Shown: one piece after another, positions 1-7,476 of the stretch
How the letters are laid out: every line of letters begins with the position of its first letter
How positions within the stretch are numbered: position 1 is the stretch's first letter
NCBI GenBank assembly: GCA_903847155.1
Contig: CAINCU010000049.1
Location: 1 to 49,812 of the forward strand
Reading direction: 5' to 3'
Length of the DNA stretch: 49,812 nt
Source of the DNA: an uncultured Gallionellaceae bacterium
GTDB lineage: Bacteria; Pseudomonadota; Gammaproteobacteria; Burkholderiales; Gallionellaceae
Program-made: the position numbers and the translations under genes
The notes under the pieces: model-generated
The model's database searches: none
Told to the model about the DNA's origin: nothing
Seen by the model: only the letters and a program-made list of their open reading frames with translations

Positions 1-1
1 C

Positions 2-292
2 CTGCAAGTATCAGCCACAGGAAAGTTTCCTATCGCCGGTCCTTTCTCGCTTATTGGAAAGGTGGGATTAGCCAGAACCACCGTTGATCTCAGCGCTACC
101 AACAGCCTTGGTTCGTACTCTCCAAGCGCAACCAGTACCAAACTGGCTTGGGGTGTAGGCGCGCAATTTGATCTGTCCAATAGCCTGGGGATACGCGCCC
201 AGTATGAAGACTTTGGTGATGTTGGAGATGCCAATACTACTGGCACTGCAAAGATATCAATGATTTCTGTTGGTGTTGTAATGAAGTTCTAA
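2..292 (+). CDS. Outer-membrane beta-barrel protein, C-terminal part (5' end outside window)
   Basis: The reading frame is open from the left edge, so only the last 96 residues are present. They show alternating polar/hydrophobic strands and Gly-rich turns (for example WGVGAQFDLSNSLGIRAQYE), ending in an aromatic residue (VVMKF) as expected for insertion by the BAM machinery. This resembles the eight-stranded OmpA/OmpX-like barrel family, where such strands form the end of the barrel. No substrate or function can be read from it. A GTG at 62 could mimic a start, but the frame upstream is continuous and of the same character, so the gene begins outside the window. A hairpin terminator follows 18 bp downstream. 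Confidence 0.7.
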   Translation: MQVSATGKFPIAGPFSLIGKVGLARTTVDLSATNSLGSYSPSATSTKLAWGVGAQFDLSNSLGIRAQYEDFGDVGDANTTGTAKISMISVGVVMKF

Positions 293-310
293 GCATGTGC
301 AGATCAAATC

Positions 311-343
311 ACAAGGCTGGGGTTTAACCGGCCTTGTTCTTTT
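311..343 (+). terminator. Rho-independent terminator of the outer-membrane protein gene
   Basis: The 7-bp perfect stem ACAAGGC/GCCTTGT, extendable by two G-C pairs, is followed by TCTTTT. It lies 18 bp after the stop codon of the upstream gene. Confidence 0.7.
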
Positions 344-603
344 GCTACGCCAAAAGTCACAACCTCAACTCCCCTCACAGCGCATCCACTTTCTCCTTCA
401 CCGCTGCGTCCATCACAATCGGTGTGACCGAATTCGCGCTGCGTTTGGCTTAGTCATTTGGTTGCTTGATCAAAGTAATATACTTCCGGAGCAAATCCTC
501 AATACTCCCACATCCTAGTCACGGGGCACATCGTAGGTATCTTGCTTACAAGTCTTTGGATATTAGTCACCCTGACTGACACGGTATTACTCTTCACGCT
601 CTC

Positions 604-771
604 TGTCGGCATCGTATATTTCCTATGGCATCGGTATTGGAGGAAATCATGATCGTCATTCGTGATCCAGAACTGGTCAGTTGCATTACCCAAAACAGGT
701 TCGGTATGACAATGTATCAAGCCAAAGAGGTAGGGTGCAATTTGGTTCTGTTCCATGATTCGAAAGCTTGA
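604..771 (+). pseudogene. Possible remnant of a GGDEF (diguanylate cyclase) domain C-terminus
   Basis: The frame ending at a TGA at 769-771 encodes GMTMYQAKEVGCNLVLFHD. This resembles the well-conserved end of GGDEF domains (AMYQAKE.GRN...FFD). About 35 codons upstream, in a different frame (566-649), LSVGIVYF recalls the (S/V)SIGI(A/V)YFP motif of the same domain; a frameshift near 649 separates them. No GGDEF signature or start is visible. I infer a decayed fragment. The match rests on a short motif, so chance similarity is possible. Confidence 0.35.
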
Positions 772-989
772 GCGACTGTATAGAGGGCAGAACCGAACGG
801 TCGAGGACGTGGTGCTGAATGTCTCTTGAGGGTCGGCGTCTGAATTGAAAACTCGATGCCGGATTACAACAACGGCATCTTCCATGAAATCCAGTAAGCC
901 TTTCATCGTTCCCACGCGCCGCGTGGGAGCGGTGTTGACATAAATACCCATCAATCGTGAATACAAAATATTCATGTCCTTTTATTGTA

Positions 990-1051
990 GATGCCCGTCA
1001 ATAGGCGATCTGCATCATGCATTGCATGGAGAATTAGCATTGACGGGCATC
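990..1051. repeat. Copy 1 of the GTCAATAGGCGATC REP-like repeat (hairpin form)
   Basis: The left end GATGCCCGTCAATAGGCGAT has a downstream partner ATTGACGGGCATC. The outer 13 bp form a perfect inverted repeat enclosing about 36 bp. The same core recurs at 32221, 39788, 45346 and 49500. Confidence 0.75.
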
Positions 1052-1145
1052 TTCACGCAGTTGGGTGTCGTGGGCAGATGAAACGTGTCTACCCAATTCA
1101 CCTGACGCATCTCACCTAGTTGTAAATCATCATCTGATCGTTTTG

Positions 1146-1195
1146 TCCGCTTCGCGGAGTGTTTGTTTTTGCTGGATTCCGACCTTCGCCGGAAT
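1146..1195. repeat. Two small intergenic hairpins
   Basis: TCCGC-TTC-GCGGA at about 1147-1159 and ATTCCG-...-CGGAAT at about 1176-1194 are short palindromes. The second resembles the 'GGATTCC..CTTCGC.GGAAT' class of small palindromes common between proteobacterial genes. Neither has a T-run. Confidence 0.4.
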
Positions 1196-1301
1196 GATTG
1201 GCTAATGAATTGTCGCGGATGATAGGTGTCGAGTGTCGTCGGCGCAACGCGATCGGGATGCGATAATGTGGCGCTTATCTATCTCGCACGAAACGCTTTA
1301 T

Positions 1302-2597
1302 ATGTTGAACAATCACCAATCCAAACAACTCATCCGCCTGCGCTGGACTGCTTTCGTTATCGTTGGTCTGGCTTACGTGTTGTCGTTCTTTCATCGTTTT
1401 GCTCCGGCGGCGATTTCGGCTGATTTGCAGCAGACGTTTCATGCGAGTGCTGCGGCTTTGGGAGGTTTGGCGGCGACGTATTTTTATGTTTACACGGTGA
1501 TGCAGATTCCCACTGGTGTGCTGGTGGATACGCTGGGTGCGCGGCGGGTGGTGGCGATTGGCGGAGTGATTGGCGGCATCGGCTCGGTGTTGTTCGGCGT
1601 GGCCGATACGCTGGCCATCGCGTCGGTCGGTCGGCTGTTGGTCGGGCTGGGGGTGTCGGTGATGTTCATTTCGATGCTCAAGCTGAATGCAATCTGGTTT
1701 CATGACCGGCATTTTGCCACGGTGACCGGCATCACGATTTTGCTGGGCAATGCGGGTTCGTTGCTGGCGGCTGCGCCGTTGGCATGGGCGCTGGGTTACG
1801 TTTCCTGGCGCACGATATTTGTGGCGGTGGGTCTGTTTTCTTTGCTGTTGGCGGCACTTGCATGGGCGCTGGTGCGCAATCATCCGGGCGAGGCCGGGCT
1901 GCCCAGCTTGCGCGAACTGGATGGTAAACCGGCGCATCCGCCGCATCAGGGACATTGGTACGACGGCTTGCTGATCGTGATGAAAAATCGCGCGACTTGG
2001 CCGGGGCTGTGGGTGAACATGGGTATTGCGGGTTCGCTGTTTGCCTTCGGCGGCTTGTGGGCAGTGCCGTTCCTGCGCGATGGATACGGCATGGACAGAG
2101 CCGCTGCCACCAATCACACCACCTTGCTGCTGGCGGGATTCGCCATCGGCGCGCTGTTCATCGGCGCGTTGTCGGATCGCATCGGGCGGCGCAAGCCGGT
2201 GATGATCGCGGGCGCGTTGGGCTATTGCCTGTGCTGGTTGCCGATGCTGTTCGGCTTGCCGCTGGCGGGTGTTTCGGGGTACGCGCTATTTCTGCTGATG
2301 GGGCTGTGTGCGCCGAGTTTCACCTTGAGCTGGTCGTGCGCCAAAGAAGTGAATTCGCCCGCGCTTTCCGGCATGGCGACCAGTGTGGTAAACGTCGGCG
2401 CTTTCCTCGGTACTGCGATCATGCAGCCGCTCGTCGGCTGGGCCATCGATTACGCGCATGCTGCCACCAGCAATACGCCGCTTGGCTTGAGCGACTATCA
2501 GACGGGTATCGCCATCCTGCTGGGCTTTTCGTTAATTGGATTGGTTGCCACGCTGTTTATTCGTGAGACGTATTGCAGGTATGTCAATGCGGCGTGA
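1302..2597 (+). CDS. Major facilitator superfamily (MFS) transporter
   Basis: A 431-residue inner-membrane carrier with about 12 predicted membrane helices in two halves. The first half has the MFS loop 2-3 signature region (GVLVDTLGARRVVAIGG) and a GRLLVGLG segment; the second half has the equivalent GALSDRIGRRKPVMIAG. The N-terminus (RLRWTAFVIVGLAYVLSFFHRFAP) resembles MFS members of the nitrate/oxalate/hexuronate-like groups, but the substrate cannot be assigned. Start: ATG 1302 places the family-like N-terminus directly after a short tail. ATG 1266 and GTG 1233 are open in the same frame and cannot be excluded. The gene ends only 4 bp from the convergent MgtC-like gene. Confidence 0.85.
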   Translation: MLNNHQSKQLIRLRWTAFVIVGLAYVLSFFHRFAPAAISADLQQTFHASAAALGGLAATYFYVYTVMQIPTGVLVDTLGARRVVAIGGVIGGIGSVLFGVADTLAIASVGRLLVGLGVSVMFISMLKLNAIWFHDRHFATVTGITILLGNAGSLLAAAPLAWALGYVSWRTIFVAVGLFSLLLAALAWALVRNHPGEAGLPSLRELDGKPAHPPHQGHWYDGLLIVMKNRATWPGLWVNMGIAGSLFAFGGLWAVPFLRDGYGMDRAAATNHTTLLLAGFAIGALFIGALSDRIGRRKPVMIAGALGYCLCWLPMLFGLPLAGVSGYALFLLMGLCAPSFTLSWSCAKEVNSPALSGMATSVVNVGAFLGTAIMQPLVGWAIDYAHAATSNTPLGLSDYQTGIAILLGFSLIGLVATLFIRETYCRYVNAA

Positions 2598-2601
2598 TGG
2601 T

Positions 2602-3351
2602 TCAATTGCGTGAATGCGACAGGAAAAAGTTCTCCACGCCATCGAAACGGGTCAGATCCTGCGCCAAATCATTCATCGGCGCACCTTTGTTTTTTCCGCG
2701 TGCAACCGCAACAAAACGCCATTCCGATTTACCTTCTTTGAAATTGATGATCAGCGTGCCGTCTGCAATATCGTAGCCGCGTTCGTCGGCGATTTTTTGC
2801 AAAAAAGAAAGTTGGGGCGTAAAGCCGTACTTGAATTGCATCACGATGGCAATCGCCGGCTTTGAAGGCAGCCAGTTCTCCAGCACCGAGCCCCATTGCA
2901 TGCAGGCTGCCGCCAGTACGGTCAGCAAAATCGCTGCCGCGTAGAAACCGACGCCGACCAGAATGCCGATGGCGGAAGATGTCCAGATCGAGGCAGCGGT
3001 AGTCAAACCGCTGATGTTGAATCCTTCGCGCATGATGACTCCCGCACCGAGGAATCCAATGCCGGTGACCACGCCTTGTATCACCCGCGTCGGATCGGGG
3101 CCGACTAGCGTTGCCACTTGTCCGCCGTACCAGAAATGCGGGTATCCCGCGACGACCGTGATCGCGGTTGACGCCATACAGACCAGACCGTAGGTGCGCA
3201 TCCCTGCAGCGCGCCCGTGGTATGAGCGTTCGTACCCGACAATCAAACCCAGCGCTAGCGCACCCATCAAGTTCAGGAAGATGATGAGGTTGGTGGTTAT
3301 TTGTGAATCAGACCAATATGCAGCGAGCATTTCTTGCGGGATAAGACTCAT
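2602..3351 (-). CDS. MgtC/SapB family membrane protein
   Basis: A 249-residue inner-membrane protein. Residues about 20-160 hold the hydrophobic MgtC domain, with the typical ALGLIVGYERSYHGRAAGMRTY stretch (first-helix ER.. and RT motifs) and GIGFLGAGVIMREG. The last ~85 residues form a soluble ACT-like C-terminal domain. Family knowledge: MgtC proteins support growth at low magnesium and modulate ATP synthase in some pathogens; in free-living bacteria the role is poorly defined. The gene stands alone on the minus strand. Its 5' side faces the DsrC/TusE promoter region, so the two genes are divergent. Confidence 0.88.
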   Translation of the reverse strand: MSLIPQEMLAAYWSDSQITTNLIIFLNLMGALALGLIVGYERSYHGRAAGMRTYGLVCMASTAITVVAGYPHFWYGGQVATLVGPDPTRVIQGVVTGIGFLGAGVIMREGFNISGLTTAASIWTSSAIGILVGVGFYAAAILLTVLAAACMQWGSVLENWLPSKPAIAIVMQFKYGFTPQLSFLQKIADERGYDIADGTLIINFKEGKSEWRFVAVARGKNKGAPMNDLAQDLTRFDGVENFFLSHSRN

Positions 3352-3405
3352 GGTGATTACTCCTTTGGACTGGATGGCGAAGTGTAGCGCCGAAAGCGTT
3401 GTTTA

Positions 3406-3463
3406 TAACTTGACCAAAATAGGTTGTTTTAAGCTTGACCAAATCAGTCGGGTATGATTAAAT
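3406..3463 (+). promoter_or_regulatory. Two abutting IscR (Rrf2) type-1-like operators overlapping a sigma-70 promoter
   Basis: Site 2 (3431-3455) contains TTGACCAAATCAGTCGGG and agrees with 22 of 25 positions of the E. coli IscR type-1 consensus (core YYGACTRWWWYAGTCRRS, recalled from memory). Site 1 (3406-3430) is directly adjacent, repeats CTTGACCAAA exactly 25 bp upstream and agrees at about 16 of 25. Site 2 supplies a -35 TTGACC (3435-3440). After 17 bp there is an extended -10, TGa-TTAAAT (3455-3463). A bound Rrf2 regulator would therefore block the promoter of the downstream DsrC/TusE gene. Confidence 0.7.
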
Positions 3464-3498
3464 TCGCTCCAGCTTGTTTAACTTAAAAGGAGAAGATT

Positions 3499-3792
3499 AT
3501 GCAAATTCCGAAACGTGATGGAGATGGGTATCTCGTTGATATGAGTAATTGGACGCCGGAAATTGGCCGTGCAATGGCCGATGTTGATGGTTATGAATTG
3601 AACGAGAAGAAGTGGGGGCAAATTTCGAAGGCACGTGAATTTTACGAGCAGTATGGCGCAGTGCCGCCGATACGTAAATTTGCAAAATATATTGAGGAAG
3701 ACCAGAAAGAGGTTTTCGAGTTGTGGATGACCGGTCCGATGAAACCGATCACGAAATACGGCGGTATGCCCAAACCGACCGGCTGCGTGTGA
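3499..3792 (+). CDS. tusE: TusE/DsrC/DsvC family sulfur-relay protein (single-cysteine type)
   Basis: A 97-residue cytoplasmic protein of the DsrC fold, with DGDGYLVDMSNWTPEIG near the N-terminus and the diagnostic C-terminal arm PKPTGCV carrying a penultimate Cys (Cys96). DsrC of dissimilatory sulfur metabolism has a second Cys about 11 residues upstream; here that region reads KPITKYGG, with no Cys, as in TusE. Known TusE accepts persulfide from TusBCD and passes it to MnmA for tRNA 2-thiolation; no tusBCD or dsrAB is in this window. A strong ribosome site (AAGGAGAAG) precedes ATG 3499. Two IscR-like sites lie in the promoter, suggesting Fe-S/redox control. Convergent with rsuA, 6 bp apart. 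Confidence 0.88.
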   Translation: MQIPKRDGDGYLVDMSNWTPEIGRAMADVDGYELNEKKWGQISKAREFYEQYGAVPPIRKFAKYIEEDQKEVFELWMTGPMKPITKYGGMPKPTGCV

Positions 3793-3798
3793 TGAAGG

Positions 3799-4515
3799 TC
3801 AGGGCGCTGCCAGCAGCGCCCGTTGTGCTTCGTCCAGATAGCACCATTCGCCATCGGCTAGGCTCAGCGCCTCGAGTTTTAATCCGCCAATCTCTGTGCG
3901 GCACAAAGCTGTGCAGTGGTTGTCGGCGGCGGCAAGCATGCGTTTTACCTGATGGTATTTCCCTTGTTCCAGCACGATCTCCAGTTGGTGCTCATTCAGC
4001 ATCTTGCAGATGATTGCCGTCAGCGGTGCGGGTTCGTCGTGCAGCTTCACCCCCTTCAATAATTGTGCGACAAGTTGAGATGTCACCGGATCGTCTGTAG
4101 TGGCGATATAGACTTTGGGGATGTGACGCTTGGGCGAGGATTGCGCGTGAATGAACGAGCCGTCATCGGACATCAGCAGTAGTCCGGTGGTGTCGTGGTC
4201 GAGTCGCCCGACGGGTTGCACATCGCGCAACGCAAACTGTTCCGGCAGCAAAGAAAGCACGCCGGGATGGTGGCTGGGTTTGCGTGAGCATTCGTAATCG
4301 GCGGGTTTATTCAGCGCGATATAGACATGCTCGCGATATTTCCATTCCTCTCCATATACGCTGAATTCGAGACCTTCGGTTTCATAAGCGATGCGATAGT
4401 CGGAGACGATTTCGCCTCTAATTTTCACTTCTCCATCTGCAATCAACCGGCTACACCACTTGCGGGTGCCGAAACCTTGCGACTGCAAGATGCGTTCTAA
4501 TGTTTGTTTGCTCAT
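3799..4515 (-). CDS. rsuA: 16S rRNA pseudouridine(516) synthase family protein RsuA
   Basis: A 238-residue enzyme. An N-terminal S4 RNA-binding domain (about 3-45, TLERILQSQGFGTRKWCSRLI) is followed by the RsuA/RluB/E/F catalytic domain with the motif GRLDHDTTGLLLMSDDG, where Asp106 is the expected catalytic aspartate. KYHQVKRMLAAADN near the C-terminus is typical of RsuA rather than RluB/E/F. It isomerises a uridine (U516 in E. coli 16S rRNA) during small-subunit maturation. The last codons contain a perfect 9-bp palindrome (3802-3821), which may form a hairpin at the ends of this gene and the convergent tusE. Monocistronic by context. Confidence 0.85.
   Translation of the reverse strand: MSKQTLERILQSQGFGTRKWCSRLIADGEVKIRGEIVSDYRIAYETEGLEFSVYGEEWKYREHVYIALNKPADYECSRKPSHHPGVLSLLPEQFALRDVQPVGRLDHDTTGLLLMSDDGSFIHAQSSPKRHIPKVYIATTDDPVTSQLVAQLLKGVKLHDEPAPLTAIICKMLNEHQLEIVLEQGKYHQVKRMLAAADNHCTALCRTEIGGLKLEALSLADGEWCYLDEAQRALLAAP
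3802..3821. other. GC-rich hairpin at the tusE/rsuA convergent junction
   Basis: GGGCGCTGC and GCAGCGCCC form a perfect inverted repeat separated by 2 bp. It lies 9 bp after the tusE stop and inside the last codons of rsuA. There is no T-run, so a terminator role is only possible. Confidence 0.35.
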
Positions 4516-4553
4516 GGCGTGACTTTAGCAGAAGCGTGCGGGTGCCGGTCTGA

Positions 4554-4582
4554 TTGACCATTTGGGTTTTCATCGGTACTAT
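4554..4582 (+). promoter_or_regulatory. Sigma-70 promoter of tpiA
   Basis: A -35 TTGACC (4554-4559) and a -10 TACTAT (4577-4582) with an ideal 17-bp spacer lie about 30 bp upstream of the tpiA start, in the gap to the divergent rsuA. Confidence 0.65.
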
Positions 4583-4614
4583 CGCCGCCTCTGAAACATT
4601 GGAAGCAAATCCTG

Positions 4615-5367
4615 ATGCGTCGTAAGTTGGTAGTTGGAAATTGGAAAATGCATGGCTCGCTGGCACAGAACGAATTGTTGCTGGGAGCGGTGAAAAGCGG
4701 AGTGTCGCAGCTATCCAATGTGGATGTAGCGGTTTGCGCGCCTTTTCCTTATCTTGCGCAACTCAAACAGGAATTATCGGCTTCAACAGTGAAGTGGGGG
4801 GCGCAGGATGTCCACCAACTCGACAAGGGCGCTTTTACTGGGGAGGTATCCGCTGCTATGTTGGCGGATTTTGGATGTAAATATGTGATTGTTGGGCATT
4901 CCGAACGGCGCAGTATTTACGGAGAGAATAGCCACCTAGTTGCGGAGAAGTTCGTCGCAGCGCAGCGTGCTGGTTTGATTCCTATTCTTTGTGTGGGCGA
5001 GACGCTGGAGCAGCGCGAGAGCGGTTCAACGGAAATGGTGGTTGCCGAACAACTGGATACAGTGATTTTGTTGGCCGGGACGCAGGCTTTGCGTAATGCG
5101 GTTTTGGCTTATGAGCCAGTCTGGGCCATTGGTACTGGCAGAACGGCATCTGCGGCGCAGGCGCAGGCGATACATGCTTTCATTCGCCAGCGCGTGGCGG
5201 GACATGATGCGCAGGTGGCAAAGGGATTGGTAATTCTTTATGGTGGCAGCGTGAAGGCAGCGAATGCAGCCGAGTTGTTCGCCATGTCGGATATCGATGG
5301 TGGTTTGATTGGAGGAGCGGCTTTAGTCGCTGATGAGTTTGTTGCGATCTGTCGCGCAGGCCAATAG
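4615..5367 (+). CDS. tpiA: Triosephosphate isomerase
   Basis: A 250-residue TIM-barrel enzyme of glycolysis, gluconeogenesis and the Calvin cycle that interconverts dihydroxyacetone phosphate and glyceraldehyde 3-phosphate. Visible catalytic residues are Asn9 and Lys11 (VVGNWKMHG), His95 (VIVGHSERR) and Glu167 (AYEPVWAIGTG). Phosphate-binding loops GGSVK and GLIGGAAL lie near the C-terminus. Length is normal. A consensus promoter is just upstream, and secG follows after 42 bp. The order tpiA-secG-tRNA-Leu-nuo is common in betaproteobacteria. Confidence 0.97.
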   Translation: MRRKLVVGNWKMHGSLAQNELLLGAVKSGVSQLSNVDVAVCAPFPYLAQLKQELSASTVKWGAQDVHQLDKGAFTGEVSAAMLADFGCKYVIVGHSERRSIYGENSHLVAEKFVAAQRAGLIPILCVGETLEQRESGSTEMVVAEQLDTVILLAGTQALRNAVLAYEPVWAIGTGRTASAAQAQAIHAFIRQRVAGHDAQVAKGLVILYGGSVKAANAAELFAMSDIDGGLIGGAALVADEFVAICRAGQ

Positions 5368-5409
5368 GCAAATAATCGGCAGTGATTTGATATAGTTTCG
5401 GAGTGGCGT

Positions 5410-5757
5410 GTGGAAAATATTGTTTGGGTAATACATGTGGTGGCCGCAATGGTCTTGATCGGCTTGGTGTTGATTCAGCACGGTAAAGGCGCCGATATGG
5501 GAGCGGCGTTTGGTTCCGGTTCTGCCGGCAGCATATTTGGTTCCAGCGGTTCGGCCAATTTTCTTAGCCGTAGCACAGCGGTCGTGGCAACAGTATTTTT
5601 CGTCACCAGCCTCTCGTTAACCTACCTTTATTCCCGTCCTGCCAAAGAGCAGGGTGTGCTGGATAAAGTAGATGTGCAGACGTTGCAACAGCAGGCTGCA
5701 CCCGTCCCAGCGGTAACTGAAAAGAGCGATTCAAAATCGCAACAAATACCAAAATAA
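5410..5757 (+). CDS. secG: Protein-export membrane protein SecG
   Basis: A 115-residue subunit of the SecYEG translocon with two membrane helices (about 3-22 and 55-75) joined by the conserved Gly/Ser-rich loop (GKGADMGAAFGSGSAGSIFG). The start is GTG at 5410, supported by GGAG at 5400-5403 six bases upstream. The C-terminal tail is Gln/Ala-rich and variable, as usual in the family. It follows tpiA and is followed by the tRNA-Leu gene. Confidence 0.95.
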   Translation: MENIVWVIHVVAAMVLIGLVLIQHGKGADMGAAFGSGSAGSIFGSSGSANFLSRSTAVVATVFFVTSLSLTYLYSRPAKEQGVLDKVDVQTLQQQAAPVPAVTEKSDSKSQQIPK

Positions 5758-5788
5758 TAAACAAATAAACATAAAAACAACAAAAAAT

Positions 5789-5875
5789 GCGGAGTTGGCG
5801 GAATTGGTAGACGCGCAGCCTTGAGGTGGCTGTGTCCGTAAGGACGTGAGGGTTCGAGTCCCTTGCCCCGCACCA
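5789..5875 (+). tRNA. tRNA-Leu (anticodon GAG), CCA encoded
   Basis: A class II tRNA with a long variable arm (TGTCCGTAAGGACG), D-arm GGCGGAATTGGTAGACGC, anticodon stem CAGCC/GGCTG with loop TTGAGGT (anticodon GAG, reading CUU/CUC) and T-arm GAGGG-TTCGAGT-CCCTT. The acceptor stem GCGGAGT pairs with GCCCCGC, with an A5-C68 mismatch and a terminal G-U. CCA is encoded at 5873-5875. The gene sits between secG and nuoA. Confidence 0.95.
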
Positions 5876-5952
5876 AATAGAATAAACCAAGGCGTATAAG
5901 CCAAAGGTCGAAAAAAAGAAGGCCGAAAGTAACTAGAATTACATCCTGCGCT

Positions 5953-5968
5953 CTGCTAAATTTAGCAG
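5953..5968. promoter_or_regulatory. Perfect 16-bp palindrome upstream of nuoA
   Basis: CTGCTAAATTTAGCAG is its own reverse complement. It lies 23 bp before the nuoA start, between tRNA-Leu and the nuo operon. It has no loop or T-run, so a dimeric-regulator operator is more likely than a terminator. No known motif was recognised. Confidence 0.35.
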
Positions 5969-5991
5969 CTTACAGATGAGGGGACTCAAGC

Positions 5992-6348
5992 ATGTTGGAA
6001 AATTATTTTCCGGTTCTGGTTTTCATTGTTATTGCGCTAGCAATAGGTGTGTTGCCTTTGGTGCTGGGCAAATTGTTCGGCCCCAATCGTCCTGACGATA
6101 GGAAGTGTTCTCCCTATGAATGCGGTTTTGAGGCATTCGAGGATGCGCGCATGAAATTCGATGTGCGCTTCTATCTTGTAGCAATTCTGTTCATTCTATT
6201 CGACCTTGAGATCGCCTTTCTTTTCCCTTGGGCGATCATTCTCAAAGAGATCGGTACTCCCGGTTTTGTTTCCATGATGATTTTTTTGGTCATCCTTGTG
6301 GTTGGCTTTATCTACGAATGGATGAAGGGAGCCTTGGAATGGGAATAG
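5992..6348 (+). CDS. nuoA: NADH-quinone oxidoreductase subunit A
   Basis: A 118-residue membrane subunit of complex I with three helices (about 6-27, 60-82, 90-109). The signature loop [12 protein letters not shown] is followed by [21 protein letters not shown], whose acidic residues lie near the quinone cavity. It anchors the membrane arm to the peripheral arm with NuoH, NuoJ and NuoK. It is the first gene of a 14-gene operon; its stop overlaps the nuoB start by 10 bp. A GAGGGG ribosome site precedes the ATG. Confidence 0.97.
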   Translation: MLENYFPVLVFIVIALAIGVLPLVLGKLFGPNRPDDRKCSPYECGFEAFEDARMKFDVRFYLVAILFILFDLEIAFLFPWAIILKEIGTPGFVSMMIFLVILVVGFIYEWMKGALEWE

Positions 6349-6818
6349 AGGGCATACTTGAAAAAGGCTTTATCACCACTTCTGCTGATGCGGTAATCAA
6401 CTACGTTCGTACCGGGTCACTGTGGCCTATGAGTTTCGGTCTGGCTTGCTGTGCGGTGGAAATGATGCATGCGGTAGCACCTCGCTACGATATGTCGCGT
6501 TTTGGCGCTGAGGTGTTTCGTCCTAGTCCGAGACAGGCGGACTTGATGTTCGTCGCCGGCACGTTGACCAACAAGATGGCACCGGCTTTGCGCAAGGTCT
6601 ATGACCAAATGGCCGAGCCACGTTTTGTGATTTCCATGGGCTCCTGCGCGAATGGCGGCGGCTACTACCACTATTCCTACTCGGTGGTGCGTGGCTGTGA
6701 CCGTATCGTTCCGGTGGACATCTACGTTCCGGGTTGCCCACCGACTGCCGAGGCGCTGCTTTATGGCTTCATTCAGTTGCAAAACAAGATTAAGCGTACC
6801 AACACGATCGCACGTTAG
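6339..6818 (+). CDS. nuoB: NADH-quinone oxidoreductase subunit B (cluster N2)
   Basis: A 159-residue peripheral subunit that binds the terminal 4Fe-4S cluster N2, which passes electrons to quinone. Ligand cysteines are visible as the tandem pair Cys37-Cys38 (ACCAVEMM), Cys103 (GSCANGGG) and Cys133 (VPGCPPT). The frame is open further upstream (to 6228), but ATG 6339 gives the family N-terminus [11 protein letters not shown] and the usual overlap with nuoA. Confidence 0.97.
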   Translation: MGIEGILEKGFITTSADAVINYVRTGSLWPMSFGLACCAVEMMHAVAPRYDMSRFGAEVFRPSPRQADLMFVAGTLTNKMAPALRKVYDQMAEPRFVISMGSCANGGGYYHYSYSVVRGCDRIVPVDIYVPGCPPTAEALLYGFIQLQNKIKRTNTIAR

Positions 6819-6828
6819 GCTGACCAAG

Positions 6829-7455
6829 ATGACCGACCTGAACATACTGTCTGCTAATTTGAACAAAGCTTTTTCAGGCAAAGTAGTGATTCTGAAAGAG
6901 CATCTGGGTGAACTGACGCTGGTGGCGAAAGCGAGCGAAATGTTGGGTGTGCTGACTCGCCTGCGTGACGATGCCGCCCTGCGTTTCGAGCAACTGATCG
7001 ATGTGTGCGGTATCGACTATTCCACTTACGGCAGCGAGCTATGCGAGGAAGGCAAATATTTGCCCGATGCGCCGCGTGAAGGTAAGCGTTTCGCCGCCGT
7101 ATACCATTTGCTTTCGGTGTCGCTGAATCAGCGTCTGCGCGTGCGCGTATTCGCAGAAGATGATGAGAGTCCTGTTTTAAATTCGGTTATGGAAATATGG
7201 CCGTCCGCCAACTGGTACGAGCGCGAAGCGTTCGACCTGTATGGCATCATTTTCACCGGGCATCCAGATTTGCGACGCATCCTTACCGATTACGGTTTTG
7301 TCGGCAATCCGTTCCGCAAAGATTTTCCGTTGTCTGGGCATGTTGAAATGCGTTACGACGCAGCACAGCAGCGCGTGATTTATGAGCCGGTTTCCATCGA
7401 GCCGCGAGAGATTACGCCGCGCACGCTGCGCGAAGAAAATTACGGTCGTTCCTAA
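6829..7455 (+). CDS. nuoC: NADH-quinone oxidoreductase subunit C
   Basis: A 208-residue 30-kDa-type subunit of the connecting module. The signature [29 protein letters not shown] is intact, followed by [17 protein letters not shown]. NuoC and NuoD are separate here, unlike the fused NuoCD of enteric bacteria. The open frame extends upstream to 6652 inside nuoB, but ATG 6829 gives the normal length and lies 10 bp after the nuoB stop. Confidence 0.96.
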   Translation: MTDLNILSANLNKAFSGKVVILKEHLGELTLVAKASEMLGVLTRLRDDAALRFEQLIDVCGIDYSTYGSELCEEGKYLPDAPREGKRFAAVYHLLSVSLNQRLRVRVFAEDDESPVLNSVMEIWPSANWYEREAFDLYGIIFTGHPDLRRILTDYGFVGNPFRKDFPLSGHVEMRYDAAQQRVIYEPVSIEPREITPRTLREENYGRS

Positions 7456-7476
7456 CCGAATAAAGAAGGCAACGTT

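Larger units (their letters stand above)
344..1301. other. Long gene-poor, eroded stretch
   Basis: No convincing intact gene was found here. The longest open frames (297-518 + and 499-975 -) have no recognisable motif. The stretch holds a short diguanylate-cyclase-like fragment near 604-771, one copy of the GTCAATAGGCGATC repeat (990-1051) and two small hairpins (1146-1195). It looks like decayed DNA plus intergenic repeats before the MFS gene. Confidence 0.5.

Noticed and set aside
499-975. Minus-strand open frame of 158 codons
   Set aside because: The translation has no recognisable motif, no ribosome site and low-complexity character; it overlaps repeat DNA and a plus-strand GGDEF-like fragment. 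Treated as chance.
1275-2117. Minus-strand open frame of 280 codons over the MFS gene
   Set aside because: Basic, Gln/His/Arg-rich product typical of an antisense shadow; the plus-strand frame has clear MFS signatures and membrane helices.
3499-3792. DsrC proper, as evidence of a dissimilatory sulfur-oxidation (dsr) cluster
   Set aside because: The second conserved Cys is missing and no dsrAB, dsrEFH or other dsr genes are nearby; TusE-type is the safer call.
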